A stretch of 64,000 bases of DNA from Phenylobacterium haematophilum (GTDB taxonomy: Bacteria > Pseudomonadota > Alphaproteobacteria > Caulobacterales > Caulobacteraceae), in contig NZ_JACIDK010000001.1 in assembly GCF_014196295.1 (NCBI RefSeq), positions 1 to 64,000 of the forward strand, in the 5' to 3' direction. Each line of letters starts with the position of its first letter. The first letter of the stretch is position 1. Shown in pieces: positions 39,966 to 48,247 of the stretch. The notes under the pieces are model-generated. The model ran no database searches, was not told the origin of the DNA, and was given only the letters and a program-made list of their open reading frames with translations. A program made the position numbers and the translations under genes.

Positions 39966-40478
39966 TCAAGACGCTATGGGTTCCAGGCGCCAGTCCTCGA
40001 CCACACGCATCAATCGCTGCGCGCCTGGGGGCGTCGCGTAGTCGACTAAGGAAATGATTTCCGGCCTGGCTTCCATGATCGCGACAAGCGGCGAGCTTGG
40101 GTGAGGCGTAAAGGCTGCGGACTTGGATCGCGCCTGCGTGGCGCGATTCAGCTGCTTGATACGTTCGTCGTCCCGAACTTCCATCGCGCGCGCGGCGATC
40201 GAGAGACCACGGGCGTTTTGATTGCCGCCCAAAGCGATGGACACGCGATGGTCGCGGTCGATGTTCGCAAACTTCTGACTGTCGCGCGAGATCACAAAGT
40301 ACAGCGCGTGACCCAGTCGGAGATAGTTGACCATCGTCACGTGCGGCCAGCCGTCGCTCCGGACTGTCCCAATCGACATCACGCGATTTTCGTCCAGGAT
40401 CTCCAGGCACACGGCGCGAGGGTCAAGTCCCCCGACTGTTTCCGGCGCGACGGGTGTAGTGTGTGTTGAAGGCGCCAT
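39966..40478 (-). CDS. Pyridoxamine 5'-phosphate oxidase-fold (PPOX) protein
   Basis: A 170-aa split-barrel protein: CLEILDENRVMSIGTVRSDG, WPHVTMVNYLRLGHALYFVI, SRDSQKFANIDRDHRVSIAL and ARGLSIAARAMEV. It resembles the neighbouring PPOX gene at 39104 and low-O2/heme-binding paralogues. A short disordered N terminus precedes the domain. No clear FNR-type box is visible within 90 bases upstream, which sets it apart from most neighbours. Confidence 0.83.
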   Translation of the reverse strand: MAPSTHTTPVAPETVGGLDPRAVCLEILDENRVMSIGTVRSDGWPHVTMVNYLRLGHALYFVISRDSQKFANIDRDHRVSIALGGNQNARGLSIAARAMEVRDDERIKQLNRATQARSKSAAFTPHPSSPLVAIMEARPEIISLVDYATPPGAQRLMRVVEDWRLEPIAS

Positions 40479-40572
40479 CCCAAGTCTCGCTACGGAGGAT
40501 TAAACGGGAACGTCCTTTCAACCGCCAACGAAGCCCATTGGTTCTTGCAATGCGCGTCGCGGCGGTCGTCGG

Positions 40573-41118
40573 TCAGCCTTTGGAGGGCGGAGGCGGGCGC
40601 AACGCCGCTTCTGCTGCATCAAGCGCCTTCTTGGCTTCGGCGGCGGCTTGCTTTGCTTGCACTCGAGCGGCCTCCAACGCGGCCTTCGCAGCCGTCTTGT
40701 CGTTTGCGATCACGGTGTTGAGGGCGTCGGTCGCCTGCTTGGCCGCGGCCTTCGCCGATAGCGACGACTGCTCAAACGCCTTGCGGTTCTCAGATGAGGC
40801 CTCCTGGAAGGCCGCACGGCCCTCCTTGGCGGCCGTCTCCGCAGCAGCGGCGGCCTTCTGCGCGGCGTCGCGCGAAGCCATCGCCGCTTCCTTGCTCATC
40901 TGTTGAGCCGCCTTTTCAGCCTTGTCGACCGCCGCGTTCGCGGCGTTCAACGAAGCTTGTGCGCTATCGCGGGCCCGCTGCAGAGCAGCCTGGGCCTTCG
41001 CATCCAAGCTATTGATCTCGGCCTGCGCGCCAGCTGCGGGTTTTGGGGCGTCGGCGAGGGCGTGGCCAACCAAACAGAACGGCAGCGCTGCCACGACGAG
41101 GGTCAAGCGAAGCGACAT
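40573..41118 (-). CDS. Secreted Ala/Lys-rich coiled-coil protein
   Basis: A 181-aa protein with a signal peptide (LRLTLVVAALPFCLVGHALA) and a mature part that is almost entirely Ala, Lys, Glu and Gln (QAALQRARDSAQASLNAANA; AAKQATDALNTVIANDK), a long periplasmic helix like apolipoprotein/phasin-type repeats. ATG 41118 sits six bases after AGGAG. Family not recognised. A degenerate FNR-type box (41173-41186) lies at suitable distance. Confidence 0.72.
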   Translation of the reverse strand: MSLRLTLVVAALPFCLVGHALADAPKPAAGAQAEINSLDAKAQAALQRARDSAQASLNAANAAVDKAEKAAQQMSKEAAMASRDAAQKAAAAAETAAKEGRAAFQEASSENRKAFEQSSLSAKAAAKQATDALNTVIANDKTAAKAALEAARVQAKQAAAEAKKALDAAEAALRPPPPSKG

Positions 41119-41172
41119 GATCATCTCCTCAGGGTGTGAGGCCGGAGGATGACTAAGGGCGCCAGACTTGCT

Positions 41173-41186
41173 TTGCGCGCGATCAA
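41173..41186. promoter_or_regulatory. Degenerate FNR/FixK-type box for the coiled-coil gene
   Basis: TTGCGCGCGATCAA: right half perfect, left half TTGCG. It predicts a minus-strand start near 41138, 20 bases before the ATG at 41118. Confidence 0.42.
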
Positions 41187-41218
41187 TTGATGACCTGCGT
41201 GAACGGCCGAACTGGCGG

Positions 41219-41232
41219 TTGACCTGCGTCAA
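41219..41232. promoter_or_regulatory. FNR/FixK-type box upstream of the usp gene at 41278
   Basis: TTGACCTGCGTCAA. A -41.5 position gives a start near 41267, so the GGAGG ribosome-binding site at 41268-41272 would be at the very 5' end of the mRNA. Confidence 0.7.
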
Positions 41233-41277
41233 ACCTGAGTCTCGGCGGCGCGCTATGCTGTCTCCATGGAGGCGCAT

Positions 41278-42114
41278 ATGGATTACCGCGATATCCTCGT
41301 CCTGATGGATTCCACGCCGGCCGGGCGCTACCGCGCCAAATTTGGAGCCGACCTTGCCCAACGTTGGAAAGCCCATCTGACGGGCGTCTTTCTCACCTGC
41401 GAGTTCATACTGCAGTTCGGCTCTGGCGAATCTCTCTTCGGTCTTCCCGCCAGCGACATCGACGGGATCTTGAAAGACCACGCCAAAGGCGTCGAGGAGG
41501 CCAGCCAGATCGCCAGGCAAATGTTGAAAGACGCCGCTTCAGCGGCGGGCGTCGAAAGCGACTTCATGAAGGTCAGCGGCGACTATCCCGATGCGTTTAT
41601 CGCCTGCGTCCGCAGGGCCGATCTGGTGATCATGCCGAGCATCATGCCGGTCCACATGGGGCAGAAGAAGATAGCAGCCGCGCATGTGGCGATGGCGAGC
41701 GGCGGACCAGTGCTGGTGACCCCCGCTGACGACTACGCCCCGCCAGCGGGCAAACGCGTGCTGATCGCCTGGAACGGATCGCGCGAAGCCGCACGCGCGC
41801 TTCGTGACGGCTGGCCGTTCATCCAAGGCGCTGACGAGGTTCATGTTCTGGTGGTCTCTCCTTCAGGCGAAGGGGGGCCTGACGGCATGCTGCAGCGTTT
41901 GCTGGAGCGACACGGCGTGCGCCCGAACCTCATCATCGACAACAGCAAGGACGAGCACGCGGCGGACGTCATCGAACGACAGATGGCCGAGCTCGATATC
42001 GACCTCCTGATCGCCGGCCTCTACGGCCATCCGAGGTTGCAAGAGATGGTGCTGGGAGGCGTCAGCCGCCAGCTCCTGCACGACGTACCGACGCCGCTGC
42101 TTCTGTCGCACTAG
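41278..42114 (+). CDS. Universal stress protein (tandem UspA-like)
   Basis: A 278-aa tandem Usp. N-terminal half: DYRDILVLMDSTPAGRYRAK. C-terminal half (from ~155): GKRVLIAWNGSREAARALRD and LLIAGLYGHPRLQEMVLGGV, followed by SRQLLHDVPTPLLLSH with the complete nucleotide-binding motif. ATG 41278 is chosen because GGAGG precedes it; an ATG four codons upstream overlaps that site. Regulated by the box at 41219. Confidence 0.9.
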   Translation: MDYRDILVLMDSTPAGRYRAKFGADLAQRWKAHLTGVFLTCEFILQFGSGESLFGLPASDIDGILKDHAKGVEEASQIARQMLKDAASAAGVESDFMKVSGDYPDAFIACVRRADLVIMPSIMPVHMGQKKIAAAHVAMASGGPVLVTPADDYAPPAGKRVLIAWNGSREAARALRDGWPFIQGADEVHVLVVSPSGEGGPDGMLQRLLERHGVRPNLIIDNSKDEHAADVIERQMAELDIDLLIAGLYGHPRLQEMVLGGVSRQLLHDVPTPLLLSH

Positions 42115-42131
42115 TGGTCCGCGGCGACGGT

Positions 42132-42515
42132 TCAGAGCTTCGCGATCACGGCCTGAAGCTTGCCGGCGACGGCGGCGGCCACCTCACGCAGTCGGGGATT
42201 GTCGACTGCGCTCATCGAGGCGACCGGGTCGACGGCCGCCACCTCCGCATCGCCGCTGGGCAGCAGCTGGACCACGACGTTGCATGGCAACATCGTCCCG
42301 ACCTTATCCTCGAGCTGCAGCGCCTGGTGGGCCATCGCGGGATTGCATGCGCCAAGAATGAGATAGGGGCGGAAGTCTGCGCCGAGCTTGGCCTTCAGCG
42401 TGGCCTGGATGTCGATCTCACTGATCACGCCGAAACCCTCGGCGGCCAGTGCGCTCCGTGTTGCGGCGACGACAGCGTCGAAGTCGCCGGCGACCGTTTT
42501 GGCGAAGTAGTACAT
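42132..42515 (-). CDS. DUF302 domain protein
   Basis: A 127-aa protein: YYFAKTVAGDFDAVVAATRS, EGFGVISEIDIQATLKAKLG, YLILGACNPAMAHQALQLED and LLPCNVVVQL, the order of the DUF302 fold. GGAG before the ATG. It is convergent with the usp gene and has a FNR-type box 59-72 bases upstream. DUF302 proteins occur with sulfur- and hypoxia-related genes; biochemical role not known. Confidence 0.87.
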   Translation of the reverse strand: MYYFAKTVAGDFDAVVAATRSALAAEGFGVISEIDIQATLKAKLGADFRPYLILGACNPAMAHQALQLEDKVGTMLPCNVVVQLLPSGDAEVAAVDPVASMSAVDNPRLREVAAAVAGKLQAVIAKL

Positions 42516-42573
42516 GGCGCGCTCCAGGATTCTGTCGAGAGCGACACTCTCGGCTCGGCGCAAGAGGCCGGCA

Positions 42574-42587
42574 TTGAGCGAGGTCAA
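42574..42587. promoter_or_regulatory. FNR/FixK-type box upstream of the DUF302 gene
   Basis: TTGAGCGAGGTCAA: one deviation from TTGAT-N4-GTCAA. A minus-strand start near 42539 would be 24 bases before the ATG at 42515. Confidence 0.6.
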
Positions 42588-42674
42588 TACCCACGGACGC
42601 CGAGCGCAGCGGCGATCGCTTCGAAGCCGACCGTCGGAAACGAGAACGTCTTGCGCCGCTGGAACGCTGCGGCC

Positions 42675-42688
42675 TTGACCCCGCGCAA
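42675..42688. promoter_or_regulatory. Degenerate FNR/FixK-type box upstream of the alcohol dehydrogenase gene
   Basis: TTGACCCCGCGCAA: left half good, right half CGCAA. Its centre would place a start near 42723, 22 bases before ATG 42745. Weak match. Confidence 0.33.
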
Positions 42689-42744
42689 TGCCGGCGACGG
42701 CTTTACGCGTGAAAAGGGCGGGACCGGTCCGGAGGCGAATTGAC

Positions 42745-43746
42745 ATGTACGCCATGCGACTACGGCAGGTACGACATCCTTTGGTGGCTGAGACATGCCC
42801 CGATCCGGCGCCCGGCCCAGGCGAGGTGCGGCTTCGAGTTCGGGCGTGCGGCGTGTGTCGTACAGACCTCCATGTCGTCGATGGCGATCTCGCACCGATG
42901 CGGAGCTCGGTCAGCCCTGGCCACGAAATCGTCGGCGTCGTCGAGGCCGTCGGGTCAGGCGTGACGGAAGTCGGCCTTGGGGATCGCCTCGGCGTGTGCT
43001 GGTTGGCGGGGACGTGCGGCGTCTGCCGGTATTGTCGCGAGGGACGGGAAAACCTCTGCGATGCGGCCGAGTTCACGGGCTGGAGCCGCGATGGAGGTTA
43101 TGCTGACCGCGTGATCGCCCGGGCCGACTTTTGCTGCCGGATACCCGCAGAGCTCAGCGATACTGACGCCGCTCCGCTTCTGTGCGCCGGACTGATCGGC
43201 TTTAGGGCTTGGCGGGCCGCCTGCGCGGGGGAGGCCGTTCGCCATCTCGGCCTCTATGGGTTCGGCGCCGCCGCGCACCTGCTGGCTCAACTCGCAATCT
43301 ATGAGGGGCAGGCGGTATACGCCTTCACCCGAGACGACGATGAACAGGCGCAGGCTTTGGCGAGGGAATTGGGGTGCGCCTGGGCTGGTGGCTCGAGCGA
43401 ACGGGCGCCCGTCCCCCTCGACGCAGCCATAATCTTCGCCCCTGTCGGCGACTTGGCGCCCATCGCCCTGGCGGCGGTGCGTAAGGGCGGGGCGGTCGTA
43501 TGCGGCGGGATACACATGAGCGATATTCCGCGTTTCGAGTACGCATTGCTTTGGGGGGAGCGACGTCTGCTCTCGGTCGCCAACCTCACGCGGGAAGACG
43601 CGAGAGACTACTTGCCGCGTGCCGCCGCTGCGGGCGTTCGGCCGCGCACGGTTCTTTACCCACTCGCCGATGCGAACCAGGCGCTGAACGACCTGCGGGC
43701 CGGCGCCTTCGTCGGCGCCGCCGTCCTGACGCCAGACGCGCCGTAA
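42745..43746 (+). CDS. Zinc-dependent alcohol dehydrogenase family protein
   Basis: A 333-aa medium-chain dehydrogenase. Catalytic zinc: RACGVCRTDLHVVDG (Cys ~37) and SPGHEIVGVVEAVGSGV. Structural zinc: CGVCRYCREGRENLCD (four Cys). Rossmann part: HLGLYGFGAAAHLLAQLAIY. It matches the subfamily including Pseudomonas AdhA, which is Anr-controlled. GGAGG precedes the ATG. It may reoxidise NADH when oxygen is short. The likely FNR-type box is degenerate. Confidence 0.9.
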   Translation: MYAMRLRQVRHPLVAETCPDPAPGPGEVRLRVRACGVCRTDLHVVDGDLAPMRSSVSPGHEIVGVVEAVGSGVTEVGLGDRLGVCWLAGTCGVCRYCREGRENLCDAAEFTGWSRDGGYADRVIARADFCCRIPAELSDTDAAPLLCAGLIGFRAWRAACAGEAVRHLGLYGFGAAAHLLAQLAIYEGQAVYAFTRDDDEQAQALARELGCAWAGGSSERAPVPLDAAIIFAPVGDLAPIALAAVRKGGAVVCGGIHMSDIPRFEYALLWGERRLLSVANLTREDARDYLPRAAAAGVRPRTVLYPLADANQALNDLRAGAFVGAAVLTPDAP

Positions 43747-43771
43747 ACGAGGCGGTCCGCCCGCAGTCCGA

Positions 43772-44371
43772 TCAGGCGGTCGGAACTCCGAAATGCCGAG
43801 CGGCGGCGGCTCGGACTTTGGCGAATACATCCGCCGCGGACTCTTCGGTGATGTCCGAAACAATGCCGCCGAAGTGAATATGGTCGATGACGGTCAGGCC
43901 GCAGGTTCCGGCCAAGTGATTGTCGAACAGCTGGCTCAAGGCCGTCATCGCGCCGGTGTCACGGACCCAGCGGTCGGGAGCGCCGGACGTCGTGAAACTG
44001 ATCAGCTTGCGTCCCGTGAGGGACGGCTGGTTACCGCCCAGCCCAGGTTCAAAGCCAAATCCCATGCCGAAAATCCGGTCAACATAGCCCTTCAGAATCG
44101 CGGGCGGTGCGTTGAACCAGAGCGGATAGACGAAGGCGAACACGTCGATATCCGCCAAGCGCGCACGCTCGCGAAGCACATCGGCGCGGAACACGGGCGC
44201 CTTGGGCCCGGGGATCTCGGCGGCCTTCAGGCAAGGATCGAAGCGAATGGCGTAGAGATCGCGGACATCGACCCGATGACCCAATTCTTCGGCTGCGGCG
44301 CGATAGGTTTGGGCGATCGCGGCGTTGAGGCTTTTGTGCGAAGGATGAGCGAGGATGACGGCGTGCTTCAC
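43772..44371 (-). CDS. NAD(P)H dehydrogenase (quinone)/flavodoxin-like reductase
   Basis: A 199-aa flavodoxin-fold protein: HAVILAHPSHKSLNAAIAQT, VDVRDLYAIRFDPCL, FVYPLWFNAPPAILKGYVDR and GMGFGFEPG show the NQO1/KefF/MdaB type. It reduces quinones by two electrons using FAD or FMN. The GTG start overlaps the end of the upstream membrane-protein gene by 4 bases (44368-44371). Third gene of the SDR-membrane protein-reductase operon. Confidence 0.87.
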   Translation of the reverse strand: MKHAVILAHPSHKSLNAAIAQTYRAAAEELGHRVDVRDLYAIRFDPCLKAAEIPGPKAPVFRADVLRERARLADIDVFAFVYPLWFNAPPAILKGYVDRIFGMGFGFEPGLGGNQPSLTGRKLISFTTSGAPDRWVRDTGAMTALSQLFDNHLAGTCGLTVIDHIHFGGIVSDITEESAADVFAKVRAAAARHFGVPTA

Positions 44372-44817
44372 GGCGATTTCCGGAGTCTGCGATCGGGCTT
44401 GGTCGAGGCGCGCCGGGTCCGGGACTGCAGTCGCCAAACCGCCCATGGGACCAGGGCCATCGCCAGCAGTCCGATCGGCATCAGGCCGCCTTGGTTCAAA
44501 TCGTAGTCGACCAACATTTGGCTCCAGTTCCGGCCCATGATCCCGCCGAGGCCGAATTCGAAGGCGAGGGTGAGCAAAGCCCACATGGCTCCCGTGGCCA
44601 GCGCCTGGCCCGTCGTGCGGATCCGCATCCACGGCAGGAGCGCCCAGGTGATCGCGGCGATGACGAGGACGCCGACAAGCACCGAGATCTGCCGAAGCGC
44701 TTGCTCCAGGGCCGGGGAAAGCAGCAGGCGGCGCGCGGCGCCCTGCAGGCTCTCGGCCGCCATGAGCAGGAGCCACACCAGAACCGCGCGGATGAGAGCG
44801 TTGAGAAACGCAGTCAT
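44368..44817 (-). CDS. Hypothetical inner-membrane protein
   Basis: A 149-aa protein with about four membrane segments (IRAVLVWLLLMAAESLQGAA; QISVLVGVLVIAAITWALLP; TGQALATGAMWALLTLAFEF; GGLMPIGLLAMALVPWAVWR). FGLGGIMGRNWSQMLVDYDL is a conserved-looking cytoplasmic loop. It starts 8 bases after the SDR stop and overlaps the quinone reductase start. Family not named with certainty; function unknown. Confidence 0.75.
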   Translation of the reverse strand: MTAFLNALIRAVLVWLLLMAAESLQGAARRLLLSPALEQALRQISVLVGVLVIAAITWALLPWMRIRTTGQALATGAMWALLTLAFEFGLGGIMGRNWSQMLVDYDLNQGGLMPIGLLAMALVPWAVWRLQSRTRRASTKPDRRLRKSP

Positions 44818-44825
44818 GATGCTTC

Positions 44826-45593
44826 TCACCGCGCCGTGTAGCCGCCATCGATCACCAGCTCCGCGCCTGTGACGAACTTGGCTTCGTCCGAGGCGAGGTA
44901 GACGCAACCCCAGGCGATGTCGTCTGGCTCGCCCATGTGACCGAGTGGATGTAGCGCGCCGACCGCTAGGCGGCCCTCCGCCACGTCGCCGTGGGCTTTG
45001 AGATAGCCCTCCACCATCGGCGTCCAGATGAAGCCTGGGTGGATGGAGTTCACGCGGATCTTCTCAGGCGCATAAAGCAGGGCGTCCGTCTTGGTCATCA
45101 TGCGCACCGCCCCCTTCGAGGCGTGATACGGCGGCACGTCAGGAGCGCTGACCAGGCCGTAGATCGAGCTGAGGTTGATGATGCTGCCGCCGCCTGCGTG
45201 GCGCATGTGGGGGATCACATGCTTGACGCCGAAGAACACGCCCTTGACGTTTACGGCCTGGACCGCGTCCCACTCGGCTTCGGTCAGCTCATCGGTCGGC
45301 TTATCGGCTCCTGCGACGCCCGCGTTGTTTACGAGGATGTCGATCTGGCCAAACCGCGCGGCGGCCTCGCCAAGCACCCTCTGGAACTCGGCTTCGTGCG
45401 AAACATCCAATCGCCACGCTGACGCCTGAAGGCCCCGCACGATAAGCTCGTCGACAAACACGTTGGCCTCGTCGAGCCGTAGGTCGCAGACTGCGATCGC
45501 TGCGCCTTCCTCGGCCATTCGCAACGCGGTGGCGCGTCCTAAGCCCAGGGCGCCTCCGGTGATCACTGCGACCTTTCCCTCCAGCCTGCGCAT
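44826..45593 (-). CDS. SDR family oxidoreductase
   Basis: A 255-aa classical short-chain dehydrogenase. Cofactor motif VAVITGGALGLGRATALRMA (residues 8-27), NNAGVAG, catalytic SSIYGLVSAPDVPPYHASKG (Tyr/Lys), and VNSIHPGFIWTPM. AAGGAGG lies five bases before the ATG. First gene of a three-gene operon behind a degenerate FNR-type box. Asp at the end of strand 2 (VCDLRLDEA) suggests NAD preference. Substrate unknown. Confidence 0.9.
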   Translation of the reverse strand: MRRLEGKVAVITGGALGLGRATALRMAEEGAAIAVCDLRLDEANVFVDELIVRGLQASAWRLDVSHEAEFQRVLGEAAARFGQIDILVNNAGVAGADKPTDELTEAEWDAVQAVNVKGVFFGVKHVIPHMRHAGGGSIINLSSIYGLVSAPDVPPYHASKGAVRMMTKTDALLYAPEKIRVNSIHPGFIWTPMVEGYLKAHGDVAEGRLAVGALHPLGHMGEPDDIAWGCVYLASDEAKFVTGAELVIDGGYTAR

Positions 45594-45645
45594 GGAGACC
45601 TCCTTCGTCGTCTCCCTTAGCCTAGGCGCCCGGAACTCATGGGCT

Positions 45646-45659
45646 TTGCGCCGGATCAA
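45646..45659. promoter_or_regulatory. Degenerate FNR/FixK-type box for the SDR operon
   Basis: TTGCGCCGGATCAA: right half perfect, left half TTGCG, the same variant as at 41173. A minus-strand start near 45611 is 18 bases before the SDR ATG. It is the last such box before the housekeeping region. Confidence 0.45.
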
Positions 45660-45802
45660 TCGGGCCGCGCATCGGGCGGAAAGCTTCCCTGAAGTCCTTT
45701 CGAGTGCGAAACCGGTGCGGTGAGTTAGCGAAAGGGGGCGAATTCCGTCGTGGATTGGCGTAGAACCGCGCGCTCGGCGGCCCGCCTAATCTCTCAGGTT
45801 TC

Positions 45803-46834
45803 ATGAAGAAATCGACGAAATTTCAACCGTATAGGCTGTCCGTTGCGCCTATGATGGACTGGACGGACCGGCATTGCCGGGGTTTGCACCGCACGCTTTC
45901 GGCGCGGGCGCTGCTCTACACTGAGATGCTGACCACGGGCGCGGTGCTGCACGGCGATCGGGAGCGGCTGCTGGCCTATGACCCAGCCGAGCATCCGGTG
46001 GCGCTGCAACTAGGCGGGTCGGAACCGGCCGATCTGGTCGCCGCCGCGAAGATCGGCGAGGCAGAGGGATATGACGAGATCAACCTCAACGTCGGATGCC
46101 CCTCCGACCGAGTGCAGAGCGGCCGCTTCGGCGCCTGCCTGATGCGCGAGCCCGAACTGGTGGCCGAGTGCATGTCGGCCATGGGTGCGGCGGTGAAGGT
46201 CCCGGTGACGGTGAAGTGCCGGATCGGCGTCGACGACCAGGATCCCGAGGAAAGCCTGTTCCGCCTGGTCGATCTATGCGCCCAGGCCGGGGTGTCCACC
46301 TTTGTCGTCCACGCCCGCAAGGCTTGGCTGAAGGGTCTGTCGCCGAAGGAAAATCGCGACGTTCCGCCGCTCGACTATCCCCTGGTGCACCGGCTGAAGC
46401 GCGAGCGGCCAGAGCTGACCATCGTGATCAACGGCGGGATCGGGACGCTCGACGAGGCCGAACAGCACCTGGGCGCGGTGGACGGCGTCATGCTTGGCCG
46501 CGCGGCCTACCACACGCCGGCGTTGCTGGGCGAAGTCGACCGGCGGGTGTTCGGGGTGGCCGGCGAGGACGTCGACAGCTTCCGAGCGGTCGAGCTCTAT
46601 AGGCCCTATGTCGAGCGCGAGCTGGCGGCGGGCACTCATCTGGCGGCTATCACCCGGCACATGCTGGGGCTGTTTCATGGCATGCCCGGCGCGCGCGCCT
46701 GGCGCCGCATACTGACCGTCGAGGGCGTGAAGGCCGGCGCCGGGATGGCCGTGATCGACGCGGCCCTGGCCGAGGTTCTACGGGCGCAGGATGAGCGCCG
46801 AGCGCGTGGCCTCGAAGCTGGCCAGGCGGCCTAG
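45803..46834 (+). CDS. dusA: tRNA-dihydrouridine(20/20a) synthase
   Basis: A 343-aa flavoenzyme reducing U20/U20a in tRNA. FMN-binding TIM barrel with LSVAPMMDWTDRHCRGLHRT at the start, the catalytic Cys in INLNVGCPSDRVQSGRFGAC, and VVHARKAWLKGLSPKENRDV plus INGGIGTLDEAEQHL. Length and motifs match DusA rather than DusB/C. Its 3' end overlaps the convergent protease gene by 57 bases. Confidence 0.94.
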   Translation: MKKSTKFQPYRLSVAPMMDWTDRHCRGLHRTLSARALLYTEMLTTGAVLHGDRERLLAYDPAEHPVALQLGGSEPADLVAAAKIGEAEGYDEINLNVGCPSDRVQSGRFGACLMREPELVAECMSAMGAAVKVPVTVKCRIGVDDQDPEESLFRLVDLCAQAGVSTFVVHARKAWLKGLSPKENRDVPPLDYPLVHRLKRERPELTIVINGGIGTLDEAEQHLGAVDGVMLGRAAYHTPALLGEVDRRVFGVAGEDVDSFRAVELYRPYVERELAAGTHLAAITRHMLGLFHGMPGARAWRRILTVEGVKAGAGMAVIDAALAEVLRAQDERRARGLEAGQAA

Positions 46835-47281
46835 ATAGGTCATGCCGAGCAGCGAGCTTTCCAGCCCGCTCTCGATGACCAAGGCCTGCACATCGTTGAG
46901 CGCTGCGCCGGCGACCGAGACGCGGCCGAGGGTGACGGCGGCGGCGCGGGTCTCCCCAGAGGCGGTAACGACCTTGTAGTTGTAGTCGAGCTTGTCGGTG
47001 GCGATCCCCAGGCGCCGGGCGTCGGCCAGGGTCAGGGCGACAGCGCTGGCGCCGGTGTCGACGAGGAAGCGCACGCGCGAGCCGTTGACGTCCGCCTCGG
47101 CCCAATAGTGACCATCGTCGCCCTTGGCGATGGAGGCGGGCTGGGCGTGGGCCGCAGCCTGCGGCGTGATGGCGAGCGCCGCGCGCAATTCGGGTTTTGG
47201 ATCGGTCAGGGTGTTCAGCGCTTCGGCTGCGCCCACTGCAGACACAGCGCCGAGCAGCGCCACTACCGCCAATTTGAGCAT
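46778..47281 (-). CDS. Retropepsin-like aspartic protease, TIGR02281-type
   Basis: About 167 aa with an N-terminal membrane anchor (LKLAVVALLGAVSAVGAAEA) and a single-lobe aspartic protease domain: ADVNGSRVRFLVDTGASAVA (catalytic D-T-G-A) and ESSLLGMTYLGRL. ATG 47281 is used; GTG 47290 is possible. Clan AA periplasmic proteases of this kind work as dimers. Its last ~19 codons overlap dusA on the other strand. Confidence 0.87.
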   Translation of the reverse strand: MLKLAVVALLGAVSAVGAAEALNTLTDPKPELRAALAITPQAAAHAQPASIAKGDDGHYWAEADVNGSRVRFLVDTGASAVALTLADARRLGIATDKLDYNYKVVTASGETRAAAVTLGRVSVAGAALNDVQALVIESGLESSLLGMTYLGRLASFEATRSALILRP

Positions 47282-47412
47282 GTCCCGCACCCCGCCGCTT
47301 CGGCTCTACCGCGGGCCGTTCTCGGCCCTATTGGTGCGCAACTTACGCGGACGGGGTTTGCAAGGCGTGAATCGAATCTTGCCGAAAAGCTAACTACAGC
47401 AAAGGCTTAAGG

Positions 47413-47631
47413 TTAAAACATCGCCAACTTTTCGGGGCGGATCTGGCCGCGGCGGGTCGGCAGCTCGTCCATGATCCGGGCGCGATCCGCATCGCTCAGC
47501 TTGGCCCAACCAGCCACCTCGTTCAGCCGGCGATAGCAGCCGAGGCAGAGGCCGCTCTCACCATCGACGACGCAGACCTTGATGCAGGGAGTCTTGATCG
47601 GGGCGGGCGGCCTGGCTGGGGTGTCGGTCAT
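47413..47631 (-). CDS. DUF1289 family protein
   Basis: A 72-aa protein with the DUF1289 Cys pattern: TPCIKVCVVDGESGLCLGCY (four Cys in ~17 residues), followed by RRLNEVAGWAKLSDADRARI. It is likely a small metal-binding protein. It lies 20 bases downstream of the thioesterase gene in the same direction, so probably an operon. Confidence 0.9.
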   Translation of the reverse strand: MTDTPARPPAPIKTPCIKVCVVDGESGLCLGCYRRLNEVAGWAKLSDADRARIMDELPTRRGQIRPEKLAMF

Positions 47632-47651
47632 GGCTCTCGGTGCGCAGTGGG

Positions 47652-48074
47652 TCAGGGGATAGCGTAGGTGACGGTGGCCTGGGCCGCTAGCCGATCGGGA
47701 TGTTCGGTCCAGAGCCGAACGTCGCAGACCGCGCTGCGGCGACCAAGGCGGAGCATCAGGGCCTCGGCGTGCAGGTCGCCGGGCTGGGCGCCGCGCAGGA
47801 AATTCATCACCAGAGAACTGGTCACCGCCATCAACTGATCGCCGATGTGCGCGAGGATCAGTGCGTACGCTGCGGTGTCGGCCAGCGACATCAGGTTCGG
47901 GCCGGAGATCAGCCGCCCTGGGCGCAGCATGTTGTCGTGATAGGCCCGCACGAGCCGGACCCGTCCCGACGCGACCTCAGTCACCTCGGGGAAATGGGCG
48001 TCCGACCCGTCGGGAAACGCGCTTCGAAGCAGGGCGTTGACCTGTGCGGCGTCAAGCTTGAGCGAAAGTGTCAT
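47652..48074 (-). CDS. PaaI-family hotdog-fold thioesterase
   Basis: A 140-aa hotdog protein: RPGRLISGPNLMSLADTAAY, with the Asp-containing helix, ALILAHIGDQLMAVTSSLVM and NFLRGAQPGDLHAEA. It is expected to hydrolyse acyl-CoA thioesters. Downstream is DUF1289. The 173-base region upstream (48075-48247) is A/T-rich and separates it from a divergent secreted protein gene. Confidence 0.85.
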   Translation of the reverse strand: MTLSLKLDAAQVNALLRSAFPDGSDAHFPEVTEVASGRVRLVRAYHDNMLRPGRLISGPNLMSLADTAAYALILAHIGDQLMAVTSSLVMNFLRGAQPGDLHAEALMLRLGRRSAVCDVRLWTEHPDRLAAQATVTYAIP

Positions 48075-48247
48075 GACCCAGCTTCGCGTCGGGCTCCAAA
48101 CATTACAAGATATTTATGATCGTTAGTAATTGTTTTCAATCATGACCTATATTTAATCTGCGAATACTAATCATTGCCGGGAATTCATTTGAGTCTTCCT
48201 GGCCTCGCGAGCAGTTTCCCTTCATCGTATTTCGAGGGAGTTACGCC

